Below, one piece after another: positions 15,658 to 17,727 of a stretch of DNA of 17,727 bases. Source of the stretch: JBDLID01 sp039715055 (GTDB lineage Bacteria; Desulfobacterota; Desulfobulbia; Desulfobulbales; Desulfocapsaceae); contig JBDLID010000061.1 in NCBI GenBank assembly GCA_039715055.1, positions 1-17,727 on the forward strand, given 5' to 3'. The notes under the pieces are model-generated. The model ran no database searches, was not told the origin of the DNA, and worked only from the letters and a program-made list of their open reading frames with translations. The first letter of the stretch is position 1. Every line of letters starts with the position of its first letter. The position numbers were made by a program, and so were the translations under genes.

Positions 15658-16682
15658 TGCATTGCAGGTCCCCGAAAACAGATACCGATGGCGGTGAGTC
15701 CCGACAGGGCCGCAAGAGCGAAATAGAAAATGGCCCTTATGATCGTTGAGGATTTTCCACTGGAGCGGTCGATGAAGGGCAGCAGGACAAGATAGAATAA
15801 AATTGCCAGCGGAAGGACAAAAACCGCGACAAAGGCCGGGACATGAAGGAGAAGTTCCTGAGCGCCGAGAAAATACCAGGGGGCCTTGACCGCAGGAGGA
15901 GTCAGCTGGGGATTTGCCATACTGCCAAGCGGGGCCTCAATCGCCATGGAAAAAAGAAGCAGACAGCAGGTGACAAGGGCCGCAAAGGCGACCTCACGCT
16001 CAAGAAGTTCAGGCACCACCTCGACGCTCTCCTTTCCATCCGATTGACCACTCTTTTGGCCAACAGTGATCATCACCCCGCCCGCCTTGCGTACATACCA
16101 GAAATGATAGGCCATGAGCAGGATAAGAAGCGCCGGAACCAGGCCGCTATGAACGGCGTAAAAAAGCTGGAGGGTTGCCCCGCTCACCTCCTCTCCACCG
16201 CGAGTCATCACCTCCAGGCCGTCACCGACAAACGGGATATAACCGAGCATGGAGGTGGCAATGGTCACCGCCCAGTAGGAGAGCTGGTCCCAGGGAAGAA
16301 GATAGCCGCTGAAATTAGCGATTAGGATAAGGAGGCCGAGTCCAAGCCCAACCAGCCAGTTGCGATGGCGGGGAGGCTGATATGCCCGGCTTACGAATAC
16401 TCTCAGCAGGTGGAGCAAAGTCACTATTACCAGCAGATGGCCCGTCCAGTGATGCATGTTGCGCATCAGCCGCCCAAGAAAAACAGTCTCTTGGATATGG
16501 ACCACCGACTGGTAGGCATGAACCGGCTGGGGCTCATAGAAAAAACTGAGCAGCAGCCCGGAAACCAGTTGCTGGACAATCAGCAACGCTGCCATGCCGC
16601 CCAACCCCCAGGTCAGACTAAACCGGAGAGCAGCCCTGGGAATACGTCGGGGCCTGAAATGGAGGAGCAGGTTTCTGGGCAA
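15639..16682 (-). CDS. Cytochrome b (b6-type plus subunit IV fusion)
   Basis: 347 aa and about seven membrane helices (roughly 27-48, 79-98, 110-130, 179-197, 231-250, 280-300, 313-335), matching b6 (4) plus subunit IV (3) in one chain. Haem b ligands are His77/His91 and His178/His193; the second pair has 14 intervening residues, the b6-type spacing (13 in mitochondrial-type bc1). SGYLLPWDQLSYWA lies at the third helix. The Qo motif PEWY is APWY here (267-270, VKAPWYFLGAQELL), so the usual Glu is a Pro. It oxidises quinol, probably menaquinol, in the inner membrane. The start is TTG at 16682 (no ATG available before the upstream in-frame stop); this is the least certain point. First gene of the operon. 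Confidence 0.94.
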   Translation of the reverse strand: MPRNLLLHFRPRRIPRAALRFSLTWGLGGMAALLIVQQLVSGLLLSFFYEPQPVHAYQSVVHIQETVFLGRLMRNMHHWTGHLLVIVTLLHLLRVFVSRAYQPPRHRNWLVGLGLGLLILIANFSGYLLPWDQLSYWAVTIATSMLGYIPFVGDGLEVMTRGGEEVSGATLQLFYAVHSGLVPALLILLMAYHFWYVRKAGGVMITVGQKSGQSDGKESVEVVPELLEREVAFAALVTCCLLLFSMAIEAPLGSMANPQLTPPAVKAPWYFLGAQELLLHVPAFVAVFVLPLAILFYLVLLPFIDRSSGKSSTIIRAIFYFALAALSGLTAIGICFRGPAMQWVWPW

Positions 16683-17102
16683 TGGGTGACTCTTTAGTGA
16701 TATTCAGATTCTAATTTTTCAAGGTACCCTTGCGTTCAAAAAGGGCTGAGCTTCCGAGACGATCGGGAGAACTTTCAGCAATAGAATAAATTCAACACAA
16801 TAGCGCAAATCGTTATTTCCTTTACAAAAATATAATTTCAATCGGAAAATACGATCCATCTCTTCGTTTCCAACCTGGTAGCTGGATAAAAAAACCCAAC
16901 CATGTTTATGCGAAATACAACGCCATTACGGCAAGTTGCGCTCTTCGAGTAAGATACAGGACAATGCAATAATAAAAAGTATCATAACATTACACAACTT
17001 ACACTGGACGAAATCATTTTTTTTATCTACATTGATAATTGTTACTTTTCAGAATGCCAGCATGTTGAATTTCTTAACTTAATTCTAACAAAGGAGGTCA
17101 TC
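16683..17102. other. AT-rich divergent intergenic region
   Basis: 420 nt between the cytochrome bc operon (minus) and the small lipoprotein gene (plus). No open frame worth calling and no RNA gene recognised. It contains an imperfect 12-nt inverted repeat, ATCGTTATTTCC (16809-16820) with GGAAAATACGAT (16844-16855), 10 of 12 pairing, which could be an operator or a hairpin in the leader of the bc operon. No promoter fits well enough to be named on either strand. Confidence 0.5.
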
Positions 17103-17312
17103 ATGAAACTTAAAAAGCTCATCGTCCTTCCCCTTGCCTTCTCTTTCCTCAGCTTACCCGTGACGTTTAGTGGTGCCGCCCTTACCGTTGGTGGCGTAGT
17201 CATTGCGGCAAGCATCAGCGGTTGTGCCAGCCCGGCACAACGTGCAAGAGGCCGCCAGGATACCCGTATCGAAAACCGGACTCAAGATCGTTACGATCGA
17301 CGCCGTAACTAA
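17103..17312 (+). CDS. Small lipoprotein-like exported protein (unknown function)
   Basis: 69 aa. The start is firm: a near-perfect Shine-Dalgarno AAGGAGGT (17091-17098) precedes ATG. KLKK is followed by two hydrophobic stretches (5-22 and 26-40) ending in a lipobox-like ISGC with Cys41. The remaining 28 residues are polar and strongly charged, rich in Arg, Asp and Gln (RGRQDTRIENRTQDRYDRRR). If Cys41 is lipidated, the mature protein is only ~29 residues. Alternatively the two segments form a hairpin in the membrane. It lies 129 nt upstream of the sulfatase gene with a hairpin between. I do not recognise a named family. Confidence 0.75.
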   Translation: MKLKKLIVLPLAFSFLSLPVTFSGAALTVGGVVIAASISGCASPAQRARGRQDTRIENRTQDRYDRRRN

Positions 17313-17359
17313 AACCACCCTGTCGTTGGAAATATCTGACGATTTAGAACAACCTGCTG

Positions 17360-17396
17360 AAAATGATCGGACGGAAGAATCATCTGATCATTTTTT
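17360..17396 (+). terminator. Intrinsic terminator or attenuator between lipoprotein and sulfatase genes
   Basis: AAAATGATC (17360-17368) pairs perfectly with GATCATTTT (17386-17394), extendable by three pairs (GGA with TCT, one G-U), followed immediately by a six-T run (17391-17396, partly in the stem). It is 48 nt after the lipoprotein stop and 45 nt before the sulfatase start. If it works only partly, it would set unequal expression of the two genes. Confidence 0.6.
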
Positions 17397-17441
17397 GTCT
17401 GGTTAGACCTTGCTCAACATCAACTTAAATAAGGAGGCAGT

Positions 17442-17727
17442 ATGAAGAAAAAATTTGTAGGACTGCTTGCTGCTGCAGCTCTTGCCTGCTCTGCAAGCCT
17501 TGCATCCGCTGCAACAGAAAAACCCAACATTCTGGTTATCTGGGGTGACGATGTCGGCCAGTCCAATATCAGTCGTTACACCCAAGGGGTAATGGGCTAC
17601 CGTACACCCAACATTGACCGCATCGGTAAAGAGGGAATGACCTTTACTGACTACTACGGCGAACAGTCCTGTACTGCTGGACGCTCCTCCTTTATCATGG
17701 GCCAATCGGTCTTCCGCACCGGTCTCT
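17442..17727 (+). CDS. Exported sulfatase (arylsulfatase family), 5' part, cut by window end
   Basis: 95 codons are visible and the frame is open to the window edge. Shine-Dalgarno AAGGAGG (17431-17437) lies before ATG. A Sec signal peptide (MKKK, hydrophobic 5-22, likely cleavage near ASA-A at 24) precedes the sulfatase core: PNILVIWGDDVG with Asp36/Asp37 as probable calcium ligands, then CTAGR at 77-81. CTAGR is the C-x-[AP]-x-R signature whose Cys is converted to formylglycine, the catalytic residue; the Cys form needs FGE or an anSME-type maturase, not seen here. It hydrolyses sulfate (or possibly phosphonate) esters in the periplasm; the substrate cannot be read from this fragment. Confidence 0.9.
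   Translation, partial: MKKKFVGLLAAAALACSASLASAATEKPNILVIWGDDVGQSNISRYTQGVMGYRTPNIDRIGKEGMTFTDYYGEQSCTAGRSSFIMGQSVFRTGL

Overview
The window reads as a chromosomal segment of a Gram-negative, respiring bacterium, most likely a member of the Desulfobacterota (former Deltaproteobacteria, perhaps Desulfobulbales-like). That placement is inference. It rests on an outer-membrane/periplasm gene set, a menaquinol-type cytochrome bc complex whose third gene is a multiheme cytochrome c, a sigma-54-type promoter, and the general flavour of the proteins. No taxonomic search could be run.

Region 1 (1-1329) is the end of an rRNA operon. It holds the 3' end of 23S rRNA, a structured spacer, one intact 5S rRNA and a strong intrinsic terminator. 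These are followed by two decayed 5S copies (B and C). Copy B carries a second copy of the 23S-5S spacer. Copy C is interrupted by about 130 bp of foreign sequence containing an inverted repeat. Each 5S copy is followed by a hairpin built on the same 27-nt palindromic core. The core is inverted after the intact 5S relative to its two identical downstream copies.

Region 2 (1330-9233) is centred on the cell wall. On the minus strand are a very large class A penicillin-binding protein (1119 aa, about 200 aa longer than usual between its SxN and KTG motifs) and, downstream of it, a 619-aa TPR-like lipoprotein. The pairing recalls PBP1A with its TPR lipoprotein activator LpoA, though homology is not shown. 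Divergent from the PBP is an MltD-type lytic transglycosylase lipoprotein with three LysM repeats. Region 3 (9347-10891) continues on the plus strand with a TraB/PrgY-family membrane protein and the CRM-domain ribosome-associated protein YhbY.

Region 4 (10892-12719) holds a 39-bp palindrome, a good sigma-54 -24/-12 candidate promoter and a hybrid two-component protein (receiver - histidine kinase - receiver). Region 5 (12807-16682, minus strand, convergent with the kinase) is a three-gene respiratory operon: cytochrome b (b6-type haem spacing, apparently seven helices, APWY in place of PEWY), Rieske iron-sulfur protein, and an octahaem cytochrome c with C-terminal HEAT-like and TPR repeats. 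The three genes overlap or nearly abut, so they very probably form one quinol-oxidising complex that passes electrons to the octahaem subunit instead of cytochrome c1 or f.

Region 6 (16683-17727) is an AT-rich intergenic region followed by a small lipoprotein-like gene with a strong ribosome binding site, a hairpin terminator or attenuator, and the 5' part of an exported sulfatase with the CTAGR formylglycine motif, cut by the window end. No tRNA, CRISPR array or complete insertion sequence was seen.
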